Positions 8,576-17,544 of a stretch of 64,000 bases of DNA are shown piece by piece. The DNA comes from CAVWCQ01 sp963753545 (lineage in GTDB: Bacteria > Chloroflexota > Anaerolineae > Aggregatilineales > Aggregatilineaceae): contig CAVWCQ010000008.1 of assembly GCA_963753545.1 (NCBI GenBank), positions 1,612,001 through 1,676,000 on the forward strand. The letters are read 5' to 3'. The translations under genes and the position numbers were made by a program. The notes under the pieces were generated by a model. It was given only the letters and a program-made list of their open reading frames with translations, made no database searches and was not told where the DNA came from. Within the stretch, counting starts at the first letter, position 1. The number at the start of each line of letters is the position of its first letter.

Positions 8576-10288
8576 ATGTCTATCCCAAACCAGCCTGTTG
8601 AACCTGTTGTTCCGCCCGATGATCTGCCGCTGCGCGAATCGGAGGAAATCCAAGGCAACATTCTCGCCGGATTCAACAAAGATCACATGACGTTTTTAAT
8701 GCTCCAATTTGGTGATGCGCCCAGCGCCCGTGAATATCTTAAGGAGTTGGGGCCGCGCATCGCCACGACCAAACAGGTGGCGACGTTTAACGCGCAGTTC
8801 AGCAACGCGCGCCGCCTGCGGGGAGGCGACGATCCCGAAAATCTCAAGGCTGTGTGGGTGAATGTCAGCCTGACGCAGCACGGCCTGTTGATGATCGCGC
8901 CGGGGTTGCAGTCCGACTTGCAGGCATTTTTTTCGTTTAACGTGGGTCCGGTTGGACGCGCCCAGGACCTGCGCGACGTGGGCCTGAGCGATCCTTCCCG
9001 CTGGGTCTTTGGCGGTCCGAACCAGCCGCCCATTGACGTGGTGCTGACCGTTGCCGCCGATGAGGACGCCGATCTGCTGCTGGAACTCGATAAGCAGCGG
9101 GCGCTGGCTTCCAAGCACTGCGTGACCGTCGTCTTTGAACAGCGCGGCGATACGCTGCCCGAAGATCGCGCCGGACATGAGCATTTTGGCTTCAAGGACG
9201 GCATCTCACAGCCCGGCGTGCGCGGCTTCCATCCCACCGATCCGGATAATCCCAACGAACGGGCGGGGCATCCGGGAACGGAGATCATCGCGCCCGGCGA
9301 GTTTATCCTGGGGTTTGTCAGCGAAGCCGGGGCGCAGGCGATCCCGGAATGGATGGGTGAAGGCTCGTTCCAGGTGCTGCGCCGCCTGAGCCAGGATGTC
9401 GCGGGATTCTGGGCGCAGGTGACTCGCCAGAAACATTCGCTGCCCTCCGATGATCCCATGCCTGAAGATCAACTTGCCTCCAAGCTGGTTGGGCGCTGGC
9501 GGAGCGGTACGCCGCTGGCGCACTCGCCGGACCGGGACAATCGATCCGCACAGGACCGGGAGCGAGATAATGACTTTAAATATGACGACGATCCCGACGG
9601 CCTCAAGACGCCGCGCTTTGCCCATATCCGCAAGATGTATCCGCGCGACCACAACCGTTTTGGCGACCGTACGCGCCGCATTATGCGCCGGGGCATCCCC
9701 TTCGGTGAGGCATTCGATCCCGCGTCAGGGCGCGGGCATGGCGTAGACGCGGATCGCGGCCTGATCTTTAACGTCTACATGGCCTCCATCGAAAACCAGT
9801 TTGAATTTTTGCAGCAGTCATGGGCCAACGAACCGACCTTCCCCTTCATGGGTGACAGCCGCGTCAATGGCCCCGATCCGGTCATTGGCGAAGACCCGGC
9901 GGCTGTCGAAATCCGGCGCGAAGACCGGCCCGATGTTCACCTGGACTTCCGCCGCTTCGTGCATACGTCCGGGGCTGTTTATGCCTTTTCGCCGTCGATC
10001 AGTACGATCCGCAAGCTGGCGAATGGCGAACTGGGGCAGGACCCCGGCGACGATGTGCTGCACGTTGGCGGAAAGGCGTTTATCACACGCGTGGGCAATG
10101 CCAACTGGCGCTTGCGTGAAGTACCTGGGCTGGGCGGCAAGGTGGTCGCCATGCTCAAGCCCGGCACGCAAATGACCCTGTTGAAGGGACCATCGTCGAA
10201 GGATGGGCACGACTGGTGGCGGGTCCACACGACGGATGGCAAAGAGGGCTGGGTTGCGTCCGGCGGTTTGGTGACTAAACCAGATTAA
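8576..10288 (+). CDS. DyP-type peroxidase with C-terminal SH3 domain
   Basis: 570-residue haem peroxidase of the dye-decolourising family; these oxidise phenolic and other substrates with H2O2. Evidence: N-terminal EIQGNILAGFNKDH typical of the family, the catalytic GFKDGISQPG motif (GxxDG) near residues 205-215, the proximal-haem His segment FAHIRKMYPRD, and IMRRGIPFGEAFDP followed by GLIFNVYMASIENQFEFLQQ. The last 65 residues (VVAMLKPGTQMTLLKGP to EGWVASGGLV) form a bacterial SH3 domain, an unusual addition. No signal peptide or Tat motif is visible, so it is either cytoplasmic or exported by an unusual route. Start ATG 8576 behind AGGAGG. Confidence 0.93.
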   Translation: MSIPNQPVEPVVPPDDLPLRESEEIQGNILAGFNKDHMTFLMLQFGDAPSAREYLKELGPRIATTKQVATFNAQFSNARRLRGGDDPENLKAVWVNVSLTQHGLLMIAPGLQSDLQAFFSFNVGPVGRAQDLRDVGLSDPSRWVFGGPNQPPIDVVLTVAADEDADLLLELDKQRALASKHCVTVVFEQRGDTLPEDRAGHEHFGFKDGISQPGVRGFHPTDPDNPNERAGHPGTEIIAPGEFILGFVSEAGAQAIPEWMGEGSFQVLRRLSQDVAGFWAQVTRQKHSLPSDDPMPEDQLASKLVGRWRSGTPLAHSPDRDNRSAQDRERDNDFKYDDDPDGLKTPRFAHIRKMYPRDHNRFGDRTRRIMRRGIPFGEAFDPASGRGHGVDADRGLIFNVYMASIENQFEFLQQSWANEPTFPFMGDSRVNGPDPVIGEDPAAVEIRREDRPDVHLDFRRFVHTSGAVYAFSPSISTIRKLANGELGQDPGDDVLHVGGKAFITRVGNANWRLREVPGLGGKVVAMLKPGTQMTLLKGPSSKDGHDWWRVHTTDGKEGWVASGGLVTKPD

Positions 10289-10323
10289 GCCGCTTAACGC
10301 CACCAGCCGGAAGGATGAGAGGA

Positions 10324-11285
10324 ATGGTAACCACAACACGATTGGGACAAAGCGATCTTCAGGTTTCCCGCCTTGGAACTCGGTGCGATGGTCTGGGGCC
10401 AACCGTCTGGTTGGGCGCGCTGGACCCCGGCGCAGTTGGCTTATGGCCCGTCTCATGGCCCGCAAGAGGAGGCAGAGGCACTGGAGGCGACTCTGGCAGC
10501 CGGGGTGAACCTGATCGATACAGCTCCGATCTATAGCGGCGGCGCGTCCGAACGCCGCGTGGGAGAACTTGCACGGGGTAAGGACATGCTGATCGCGACC
10601 AAGTTCCCGCCAAGCCCGTTTTCTGGAAACGATAGTTTCCCAAAGGCGCTTGAAGCCAGCCTGACGCGTCTGCAACGTGATAGGATTGACCTGTATCAGA
10701 TTCACTTTCCATATCCCAGGTTGTCCATTCCGAAACTGATGAATCACATGGCTGATGCGGTCGAGGCGGGGAAGATCAGGGCTGTTGGAGTGAGTAACTA
10801 TTCGGCAGAACAGATGCGTCTGGCGCATGCGGAGCTGGCGAAGCGCGGCATCCCACTGGCTTCCAATCAGGTTCAGTATTCGCTCTTGCATCGGGCACCT
10901 GAAACGAATGGCGTTCTCGCTGCCTGCCAGGAGTTAGGAGATCACCCTGATTGCCTATTCCCCTTTAGCGATGGGGGCCTTAACAGGCAAATACTCCACC
11001 ACAACCAGAGCCAGCGGACTCCGGCGGTTTCTCAAGGGCTTCCGCGGCAAAGGCATCGAAGCCGTACAGCCAGTTGTGGCGCTGTTGCGAGAGACTGGCG
11101 AGCGCTACTCTAAAGTTCCGGCGCAGGTTGCCCTGCGGTGGTTGATTGAAAATGAAACCGTCCTACCTATTCCAGGTGCGAAGAATGGCAAGCAGGCAGC
11201 CGCCAACGCTGGAGCGCTCTCGTTCTCTTTCATTCCCTCAGAGGTCGAGGCACTCAGCCAGGCAACTCTGGCCTGGAAGGGTTAG
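10324..11285 (+). CDS. Aldo/keto reductase (frameshifted)
   Basis: NAD(P)H-dependent aldo/keto reductase of about 320 codons. Two single-base shifts, near 10370 and 10940, break it into three pieces that join into one complete protein: TTTRLGQSDLQVSRL, then LELGAMVWGQ to AACQELG, then ITLIAYSPLAMGALTGKY to the stop at 11285. Tetrad residues are present: Asp and Tyr in NLIDTAPIYSGG, Lys in IATKFP, His in LYQIHFP. The NADP-binding end (VLPIPGAKNGKQAAANAGA) is intact. The ATG at 10324 follows AAGGA. It lies 36 bases after the DyP gene, so the two redox enzymes may be co-transcribed; substrate unknown. Confidence 0.82.
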
Positions 11286-11319
11286 TACGGGAGCCGTTTC
11301 ACGCCGCATTGGCCTCACC

Positions 11320-11376
11320 CCGCCCGAACTTCGTTCGGTCACCCCTCTCCAACTTGGTTGGAGAGGGGTGCTTTTG
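11320..11376 (+). terminator. Hairpin terminator / dispersed CCTCACCCC element
   Basis: A small hairpin CCGAAC-TTC-GTTCGG (11324-11338) precedes a perfect 13-bp stem, ACCCCTCTCCAAC at 11341-11353 with GTTGGAGAGGGGT at 11357-11369, followed by GCTTTT. It ends the aldo/keto reductase unit and also fits the loose CCTCACCCC...CTCTCC repeat family. Confidence 0.65.
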
Positions 11377-11447
11377 TCAATTTAGCCCTTTCGTACTACC
11401 ATCCCTTCAGAGGAGTATGGCACGTTCATCACAAGGAGCAGCAAGTT

Positions 11448-13279
11448 ATGGCGACGCCTTACGATGGTAAAATTGCGATCTGGCATTGGAAGGGGGATTC
11501 GATTGGTGAGGAGACCATCGAAGCCTTCGTGCAGACGATCAAACAGTGGGCACCAGCCGTCACCCAGGTGTGGGTAAAAACAAGTGATGGCGAGAACTGG
11601 CAGGGAGAGTTTGATACGGACCGTGACCTGGCGATTGACGGCGTTGCCAGCGTCGATAAATGGGTTCGCATCCTGTCCGCCAACGGCATGGAATTTCACG
11701 CCTGGGCAGTGGTCAAGGGCAAAAACGTCACGGCGGAGGCTGACCGTATTATCGAGGTCTGCAACCGCCCCGGTGTCAAGTCGATGGTTCTCGATGTGGA
11801 GCCGTTCTCCGGCTTCTGGACGGTTGGCCCCGATCCGATCCGGCCCCTGATGACACGCATCCGGCGCGGGGTCGGCGGGCGGTTCCATATCGGCATGGCA
11901 GTCGATCCCAGGCCCCAGCACAAGCCACGTATTTATCCTGAAGAATGGCGACCTTTCATCAACAGTGTTCATTTGCAGCTTTATTGGGAGACCTTCCAGC
12001 GCCCGATGGCGGAAGTTCTGCAAGAGGGTTACGCAACATGGGGCGGCTATGGCCTGCCGCTGTTCCCGGTTTTGCCGGGAGCAGCCCCCCGCGATGAAAT
12101 GGACGCCGCCCGCGAACTGGTCATCAAGACCTATAAATCGACGGGTATCAGTTGGTGGCGGATGGGCGTGATTGGCCCGGTCCAGTTCCCGGTGCTCAAC
12201 AAGCCGATTGTGCCCGGCGGCGATCGCAGGAACGCCACCACCCGGCCCAGGGTCGCTATGGAATCGAAATCGTCGTGACGCCGGACAGCGCAGGTTATCA
12301 GAACGGCGCTTTTGGAAACGCGAATGTGAACCTACTGCTGCAAACGTTCCGCAGCACGTGGGGCTGGACCACCAAGTATAAAGCCACCGTGAGCAACAGC
12401 AGCCAGGTCTGGGCGCGTTGGGATCCGCAGTTGGTGGCGAGCGGCTGGTACGAAGTATCGGCGTTTGTCCCGGCTCGCCATGCCACGACAGAACGCGCTC
12501 GTTTTAAGCTGCATCACGCCCTGGGCAGTTCGACAGAACTGGAAATCCCCATCCGTCAGGCGAGCTATTACAACCTGTGGGTTCCGCTGGGCGTGTTCCA
12601 GTTTAATGCCGATGACTCGCAGGCGGGCGTCGTATTTTTGAATGACCTGACCGGGGAAGCGGGCAAAGAAATTGCGTTTGACGCGATCCGCTGGCGGCAG
12701 ATCGTGGGCATCACGCCGAGCGATAAATATCTGGCGGATGGCTACGACTCGCCGGTTGGCACGGCAGCGGAACGGCGGACGCTGGATATGTGGCCGGGCA
12801 AGTGGTTCGACGCAACCGGATATGCGCGGCGCTACCGTATCGGCACGCCCAGCGAAGCCTATCACACCGGGTCCGATCTGAACCTCAACGATCCCTACTG
12901 GGATGCCGACGCGCACTCAGCCGTCTATGCGGCGGCGTCGGGAACCGTTGCCTTCGCGGATCGCGTCGCCGGATGGGGCAACATCATCGTCATTCGCCAC
13001 GATCCGCTGGTTTCGACGGGCAAAGTGATGTATGGCCGGTATGCCCATGTCGAAACGGTGCTGGTCAAGGTGGGAGATCGCGTGGTGCGCGGGCAGCAGA
13101 TCGCCAAGGTGGGCAACGCCGAAGGCATCTTTGCCTATCACCTGCATTTCGATCTCAGCCCGACCAGCATCCTTGCCAGCCAGCCCTGGCACTGGCCGAA
13201 ACTGGACCGGGATAATCTGCTGGCGAACTATGCCGATCCGCAGGAATTCGTCCGCAACAATCGCCCCAAAGAAGCGTAA
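11448..13279 (+). CDS. TIM-barrel / golvesin-like / M23 peptidase fusion (frameshifted)
   Basis: About 610 codons from ATG 11448 (AAGGAG upstream), with one frame change near 12225. Residues 1-260 form a glycoside-hydrolase-like barrel (AIWHWKGDSIGEE, VLDVEPFSGFW, NSVHLQLYWE). The next 150 residues (YGIEIVVTPDSAGY to EIAFDAIRW) match the golvesin C-terminal-like carbohydrate-binding domain. The C-terminal 170 residues are an M23 metallopeptidase with HTGSDLNL (HxxxD) and YHLHFDLS (HxH) zinc ligands. Cell-wall glycan and peptide cleavage by one protein is inferred. No signal peptide or membrane anchor is visible, so export would need lysis or another route. A 3' terminator follows at 13297. 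Confidence 0.82.
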
Positions 13280-13296
13280 AATAGAGTGAGCAGTGC

Positions 13297-13322
13297 GGGG
13301 GCGCTCGGTGCGCCCCCTTTTT
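13297..13322 (+). terminator. Rho-independent terminator
   Basis: 8-bp perfect stem GGGGGCGC/GCGCCCCC (13297-13304 and 13310-13317) with a 5-base loop and five T, 18 bases after the M23 gene stop. Confidence 0.8.
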
Positions 13323-13404
13323 ATGCAAGGGAGTTCCCCATGCTGCCGCTAGCGGCGACACCTCAAAGAGATGAGAATTTTATCGCTTTTTCTCTCTTGT
13401 TTTT

Positions 13405-13450
13405 CCTAGCGCAGCCGCGTTCTTTGCGCTCTTTGCGGTGAGATTGTTTT
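13405..13450. repeat. Degenerate GCGCTCTTTGCGGTGA repeat
   Basis: AGCCGCGTTCTTTGCGCTC followed by TTTGCGGTGAGA belongs to the widespread CACCGCRGAGRGCGCAGAG family of short tandem-like intergenic repeats. Related copies sit near 35.63, 53.55-53.66 and 60.69-60.75 kb. Confidence 0.5.
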
Positions 13451-13472
13451 TTCTATTTTCAGAGGAGGATAT

Positions 13473-14019
13473 ATGGCGGGCGAAGGAACGGCGCGTTTAT
13501 TCAAAAAACTGACAGATCGCTTTGGTCTCGGCCTGATGGAAGTCGTCGCGTTGAATACCAGCGATGGCCTGCGCGAAGAGAGCGCACAGGGCAAGATTGG
13601 CCCAGAGACGATCAAACTATTTAAGGCATTGATGGATCAGTTTGGCCCCGGCGTGTTGGATATCGCGGAGCAGAATACCAGCGAAATGGCCTGTTTGTGG
13701 CTGCAAGAGGCCGATATCCCGCAGCGTGATCTGAGCGCCGTCTTTACGCATCTGTGGGACAATATCGCGAAGATTCCCGAATTTGTCTTCACGGTTGAAG
13801 AAAAGTCCGCCGCAGCGGGTTTCGTTTAAAGTGACGTCTTGCCCCCATGCCAAATTGATGAAAGAGCAAGACGCAGCGGGAATCGGCTACGCCTTCATGT
13901 GCGCCTATGACCAGGGCTTCTGCCAGGGGTTGAACCCGAAGATTCACTTTACGCGCGGCAAAACACTGATGATGGGCGATGACTGCTGCGATCATACCTA
14001 TGAGTTGGAGGATAGCTAA
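13473..14019 (+). CDS. L-2-amino-thiazoline-4-carboxylate hydrolase-family protein (frameshifted)
   Basis: About 180-codon protein with one frame change near 13805 (after VEEKS). The first part, from ATG 13473 behind AGGAGGA, is helical (RLFKKLTDRFGLGLMEVV). The second part to the stop at 14019 holds the cysteine-rich end typical of the ATC-hydrolase-like family: TSCPHAKLMKEQ, GYAFMCAYDQGFCQGLNP, then MMGDDCCDHTYEL. ATC hydrolase proper converts a thiazoline carboxylate on a route to cysteine; many relatives have unknown substrates. The family is recognised from the C-P-H-A, C-x-x-D and C-C-x-x-x motifs; the exact reaction is not shown by sequence. Confidence 0.7.
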
Positions 14020-14116
14020 CTAAGTACAGCCAGATTGAAAATGCGGGATATAAACGGGCGCGGCGAGCAGCGCCCCTACAAAAAACACCCCACAAAATCT
14101 GTTTGGCTGTACTTAG
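14020..14116. repeat. MITE-like element bounded by 12-bp inverted repeats
   Basis: Starts one base after the preceding stop codon. Perfect 12-bp terminal inverted repeats, CTAAGTACAGCC at 14020-14031 and GGCTGTACTTAG at 14105-14116, extended inward by AGATT/AATCT. The interior contains GCGCCCCTACAAAAAAC (14070-14086), identical to the core of the element at 2980-3062 although the two terminal repeats differ. Confidence 0.6.
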
Positions 14117-14208
14117 ACGGCTGCCGTCATTTGAGCGCCGCCTGATCGTTGGATTGGATACCGGATTCGGTCCTCCCCTTCACGGGGAGGCCTGTTATAA
14201 TCCCCGCT

Positions 14209-15021
14209 ATGGATAAAAATCGGTTTTCGCGGTTTGAGGAACGGATTCAGGCGCTCGTTGAGGGCGGTTTTGCGCGGCTGTTCGCCGGGCGGCTGCACCC
14301 ACGTGACGTAGCGGTGCGGCTGGCGCGGGCGATGGAAAACTCGGCGCGCAGCGAAGAGGATGGCAGCCAGACAGCCCCCAATCATTTTATCGTGCGGCTG
14401 CACCCGGACGATCACGACGCACTGCTGCGCGCCGAGCCGGGTCTGCCAGCGATTCTGGCCGATCATCTGGTCAGCCTGGCGCGGGAAAGTGGATTCCGCC
14501 TGGATATGACGCCTGAAGTTCAGCTTGTGGCGGATGAGAGTCTGCCCGCGCACAGTGCCAGCGTCGAGGCCTCTCATGCAGAGTCGGTGCGGCAGTCCAC
14601 GCAGGCGATGAAGCCGGTTGATCTGGGCATTCCAAGCGGCGCTACCCATCCTCCCTCGGCCTTCCTGGTCGTGGACGGCACGCGTTATGTGCCGCTGGAT
14701 CGGAGCGTGATCAACATTGGGCGGCGGCGCGATAACACGATTGTGCTGGACGATGCACGCGTGAGCCGCCAGCACTGCCAGCTTCGCTTCCGCTTTGGGC
14801 AGTTTGTCGTGTACGACCTGGGCAGCCGGGGCGGGACGATGGTCAATAACGCGCAAGTGTCGGAATGTGTGCTGCGTCCCGGCGATGTGATCTCGCTGGC
14901 GGGCGTGCAGTTGGTTTACGTGGTGGAAGAGGGCACCACCGGGCGCATGCCGGGCGGTGATACCGAAGTGCGGATGAAGCGCGCCGATCTTGACGAGGAC
15001 GACAATAACGTTGAGTACTGA
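14209..15021 (+). CDS. FhaA-like DUF3662/FHA phosphopeptide-binding protein
   Basis: 270-residue cytoplasmic protein. Residues 1-115 are the DUF3662 (FhaA N-terminal) domain, starting MDKNRFSRFEERIQALVEGG and including LHPRDVAVRLARAME. After a linker, residues 165-255 form an FHA domain with the phosphothreonine-site motifs IGRRRDNTI, SRQHCQL and GGTMVNN. In actinobacteria FhaA is a substrate of PknB and affects peptidoglycan synthesis, and its gene sits by fhaB, pstP, rodA, pbpA and pknAB. Here the partner FHA gene follows directly and ftsW/rodA-pbp lies 6.5 kb away. ATG 14209 gives the N-terminus expected for the family; an upstream ATG at 14149 would add 20 residues. Confidence 0.88.
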   Translation: MDKNRFSRFEERIQALVEGGFARLFAGRLHPRDVAVRLARAMENSARSEEDGSQTAPNHFIVRLHPDDHDALLRAEPGLPAILADHLVSLARESGFRLDMTPEVQLVADESLPAHSASVEASHAESVRQSTQAMKPVDLGIPSGATHPPSAFLVVDGTRYVPLDRSVINIGRRRDNTIVLDDARVSRQHCQLRFRFGQFVVYDLGSRGGTMVNNAQVSECVLRPGDVISLAGVQLVYVVEEGTTGRMPGGDTEVRMKRADLDEDDNNVEY

Positions 15022-15448
15022 TCTGATCTTGTTGGTGCTGCGGATCGTGGGCGCGGCGCTGCTGCTGGGCTTTATGGCGGCCATTTTTTCTGTGTTATGG
15101 CGCGATTATCATGTGACGGCGGCGGCGGCTTCCGAAGAAAAACGCCAGCGGGGGCGGCTGGTCGTGATCGGCTCGCATGATGGATCGGCCCCCCAGGACA
15201 GCTATCCTCTCCTGCCGCTCACCAGCCTGGGACGCAGCCCGACCAATACCATCGTGCTGCACGACACCTTTTGCAGCCAGGAACACGCCCTGGTGACTCG
15301 GCGCGGCGGGCAGTGGTGGCTGGAAGACCGTAACAGCAGTAATGGCACGCTGCTCAACGGGGAGCGCATCAACGAGCCCGTCGTTGTGTCGTCGGGCGAC
15401 GTGATCGGAATCGGTCAGGTGCAGTTGAAATTGGAATTGGAGTCGTAG
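15011..15448 (+). CDS. FhaB-like membrane-anchored FHA protein
   Basis: 145-residue protein beginning with a membrane segment (LILLVLRIVGAALLLGFMAAIFSVL), then a cytosolic FHA domain with LGRSPTNTI, SQEHALV and SSNGTLLNGERI. This is the FhaB/FipA arrangement. A TTG at 15011 lies inside the end of the upstream gene, giving an 11-base overlap and probable translational coupling; a TTG at 14990 is an alternative. It should recruit phosphothreonine proteins to the membrane, probably from a PknB-type kinase that is not in this window. Confidence 0.87.
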   Translation: MSTDLILLVLRIVGAALLLGFMAAIFSVLWRDYHVTAAAASEEKRQRGRLVVIGSHDGSAPQDSYPLLPLTSLGRSPTNTIVLHDTFCSQEHALVTRRGGQWWLEDRNSSNGTLLNGERINEPVVVSSGDVIGIGQVQLKLELES

Positions 15449-15494
15449 GCGGCTTGATTATGATTCAAGTCCCCATATGTAAATACTGTTACGG

Positions 15495-16570
15495 CTAACA
15501 GCAGACAAGTATCTGATATCTGGGGCTAAAGCTCACCCTGTTAATGGAATAATATTGAGCGTCTGCGGTTACTAACGTTGCTACTTGTTTCAATGTGCGT
15601 GCATCAAACAACAAAACCTTGCTATCTGAACTAGCAGCTCCGACAAGCGTTTCATCTGGACTAAAGACGGCAAGACCATCCGGCAAGCGAAATAATTCCG
15701 TTCCTGAACAATCCCACAGGATCGTTTCATCATATGTGCTGGACATAAAACGAAAATTACTAGAATCCAGAGAAATGGTGCGTACATCGAATGAGTGTTT
15801 ATCAAATACAAATACGTTTTTGTCAGCTTCCAAATCACGAACTACAACGGAAGGTGTAATTGGGGAAGAATCCAAATCTCCTTCTGTTCCATACAGTAAA
15901 AATCTTCCGTCGGGACTTGTAGCCACGCTAAAAATATGAGGGTTAAAGTTAGATAGAGGGACTGTCTCCGCTTGTTCTCCTGTTGTAACATCTACAACAG
16001 ATATATACCGATGCAATTCAGGATAATTATCTTTCTCAGCCTCAAAAAACAGGAAATTCCCGTTAGGGCTAAATAGAGGGGGGAATCGATATAATAGCTG
16101 GACGTAGCAAAGTCTCTGGTGTCTCCCGAAACGAGGATTTCAGGATTACCTTTTCACCTCCTATCCAGGCAATCCTATTTCCGTCAGGGCTAAAGACTAC
16201 TTTCGCAACAGCAAGTTGTGGGAAGAATTCAACTTCTCGCCAAGTTCCCGCTTCCAATACATGCACACCATCATTTTCAGCCAAAGCTATCAAGTTTCCG
16301 TCAGGTGACCAAGCCAGATCACAGACCTTGCAGAGTCGTCATCAAGTTTAAGTCGCCCTGCGTTTCCTGTGTTTATTGCCTCAAATCCGATTGGGATAAT
16401 TCATTTGCATCAGAAATCTTTTGGAAGGAGTCCGAATACAAACAAAGCGTCTGGATATTTTTGGATTTTTCCTTAGAAAAAGACCCAGAACGGAATACGA
16501 TTACTACTCCACCAAAAGCAATGACTGCTAGGATAAAAATTAGTTCTTTCCAATTCTTCTGAATCATCAT
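15495..16570 (-). pseudogene. Membrane-anchored WD40-type protein, multiply frameshifted, AT-rich
   Basis: Minus-strand gene of about 350 codons broken at least three times. The 5' piece (16570-16373) encodes a membrane anchor (LIFILAVIAFGGVVIVF). A middle piece (about 16330-16069) and a long 3' piece (16016-15495) encode WD40-like blades with recurrent WSPDGN, FSPDGNRIAWIGG, TSPDGRFLLYG and FSPDETLVG units. It is clearly more AT-rich than its neighbours, suggesting import. With so many breaks it is the most likely real pseudogene in the window, though the sequence may simply be poor here. Confidence 0.6.
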
Positions 16571-16678
16571 CTGACAACTCACAAAGGTTTGATATCTAGA
16601 GGAAGTAAAAGCAAAATATACTCACAAGGGTTGATAATAGCAGTATACGCTCTATCTCATGGCAAAGGACAAATCACG

Positions 16679-17471
16679 ATGGATCTCGGGTTGAAAGGTG
16701 CGCGGGTGCTGGTGGCGGCGAGCAGCCGGGGATTAGGCGCGGCGACGGCTCGCCAGTTCAGCCTGGAAGGGGCGCGCGTGGTTGTCAACGGGCGCAGCAA
16801 GGCACAAATCGAGGAGACGGCGCGCAGCATCCGCAGCGAGTCGGGCGGGGAGGTTTACGCGGTCGTGGGTGACGTGACCAACGCCGACGACATTAACCGT
16901 ATCGTCGAGAGCGCCGTCCAGAATCTGGGTGGGCTGGATGTGCTGGTCACGAACGCGGGCGGCCCTCCGGCGGGTAACTTTAAATCGGTTCCCGACGAAG
17001 CGTGGCAGGCGGCGTTCGATCTCTCGCTGCGCAGTGCCGTGCGCCTGATCCGTGCCGCGCTGCCCTACCTGAAAAAGAGTGATCGCGCCTCCATCCTGAC
17101 CATCACCTCGGTATCCGTCAAACAGCCGATTGAGAATCTGATCCTGTCTAACAGTGTGCGCATGGGCGTAATCGGTTTGACCAAATCATTGGCGTCAGAA
17201 GTGGGGCCGCAGGGAATCCGCATCAACAGCATTTTGCCGGGCTGGACCAAAACCGAGCGCGTCACCGAGATTGATGACAGGCCGCGCCGAACGGCAGGGT
17301 ATATCAATGGATGAGGCGATTGCGCAGCAGGCAGCGGGCAGCCCGCTGGGCCGGATGGGTACGGCTGAGGAATTTGCCAATGTCGCGGTTTTCATCTGCT
17401 CCCCCGCGGCGAGTTATGTACACGGCGCGATGATCCCGGTGGACGGCGGGTCGATCCAATCATCCCTGTAG
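16679..17471 (+). CDS. SDR-family oxidoreductase without canonical Tyr (frameshifted)
   Basis: 264-codon short-chain dehydrogenase/reductase-like protein. Rossmann start GARVLVAASSRGLGAATA, VVNGRS, DVTNADD and TNAGGPP match the NADP-binding half. One frame change lies near 17270, between TERVTEI and MTGRAERQG; the end (AVFICSPAASYVHGAMIPVDGG) is normal. Where the catalytic Tyr-x3-Lys is expected the protein reads LSNSVRMGVIGLTK, so Tyr is missing. That is the atypical subgroup of beta-ketoacyl-reductase-like SDRs whose reaction is not settled. The ATG at 16679 places the Rossmann motif at the usual distance. Confidence 0.82.
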
Positions 17472-17489
17472 CCGTCTATTAAGTCACAA

Positions 17490-17530
17490 AAAAAGCGTGT
17501 GCCCGAACAACAGGACACACGCTTTTTGTT
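17490..17530. terminator. Bidirectional terminator
   Basis: 12-bp perfect stem AAAAAGCGTGTG (17490-17501) with CACACGCTTTTT (17516-17527) and a 14-base loop. The A- and T-tracts allow it to stop the plus-strand SDR gene and the minus-strand nuclease gene, which converge here. Confidence 0.85.
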
Positions 17531-17544
17531 TCCTCAGGGGACGA

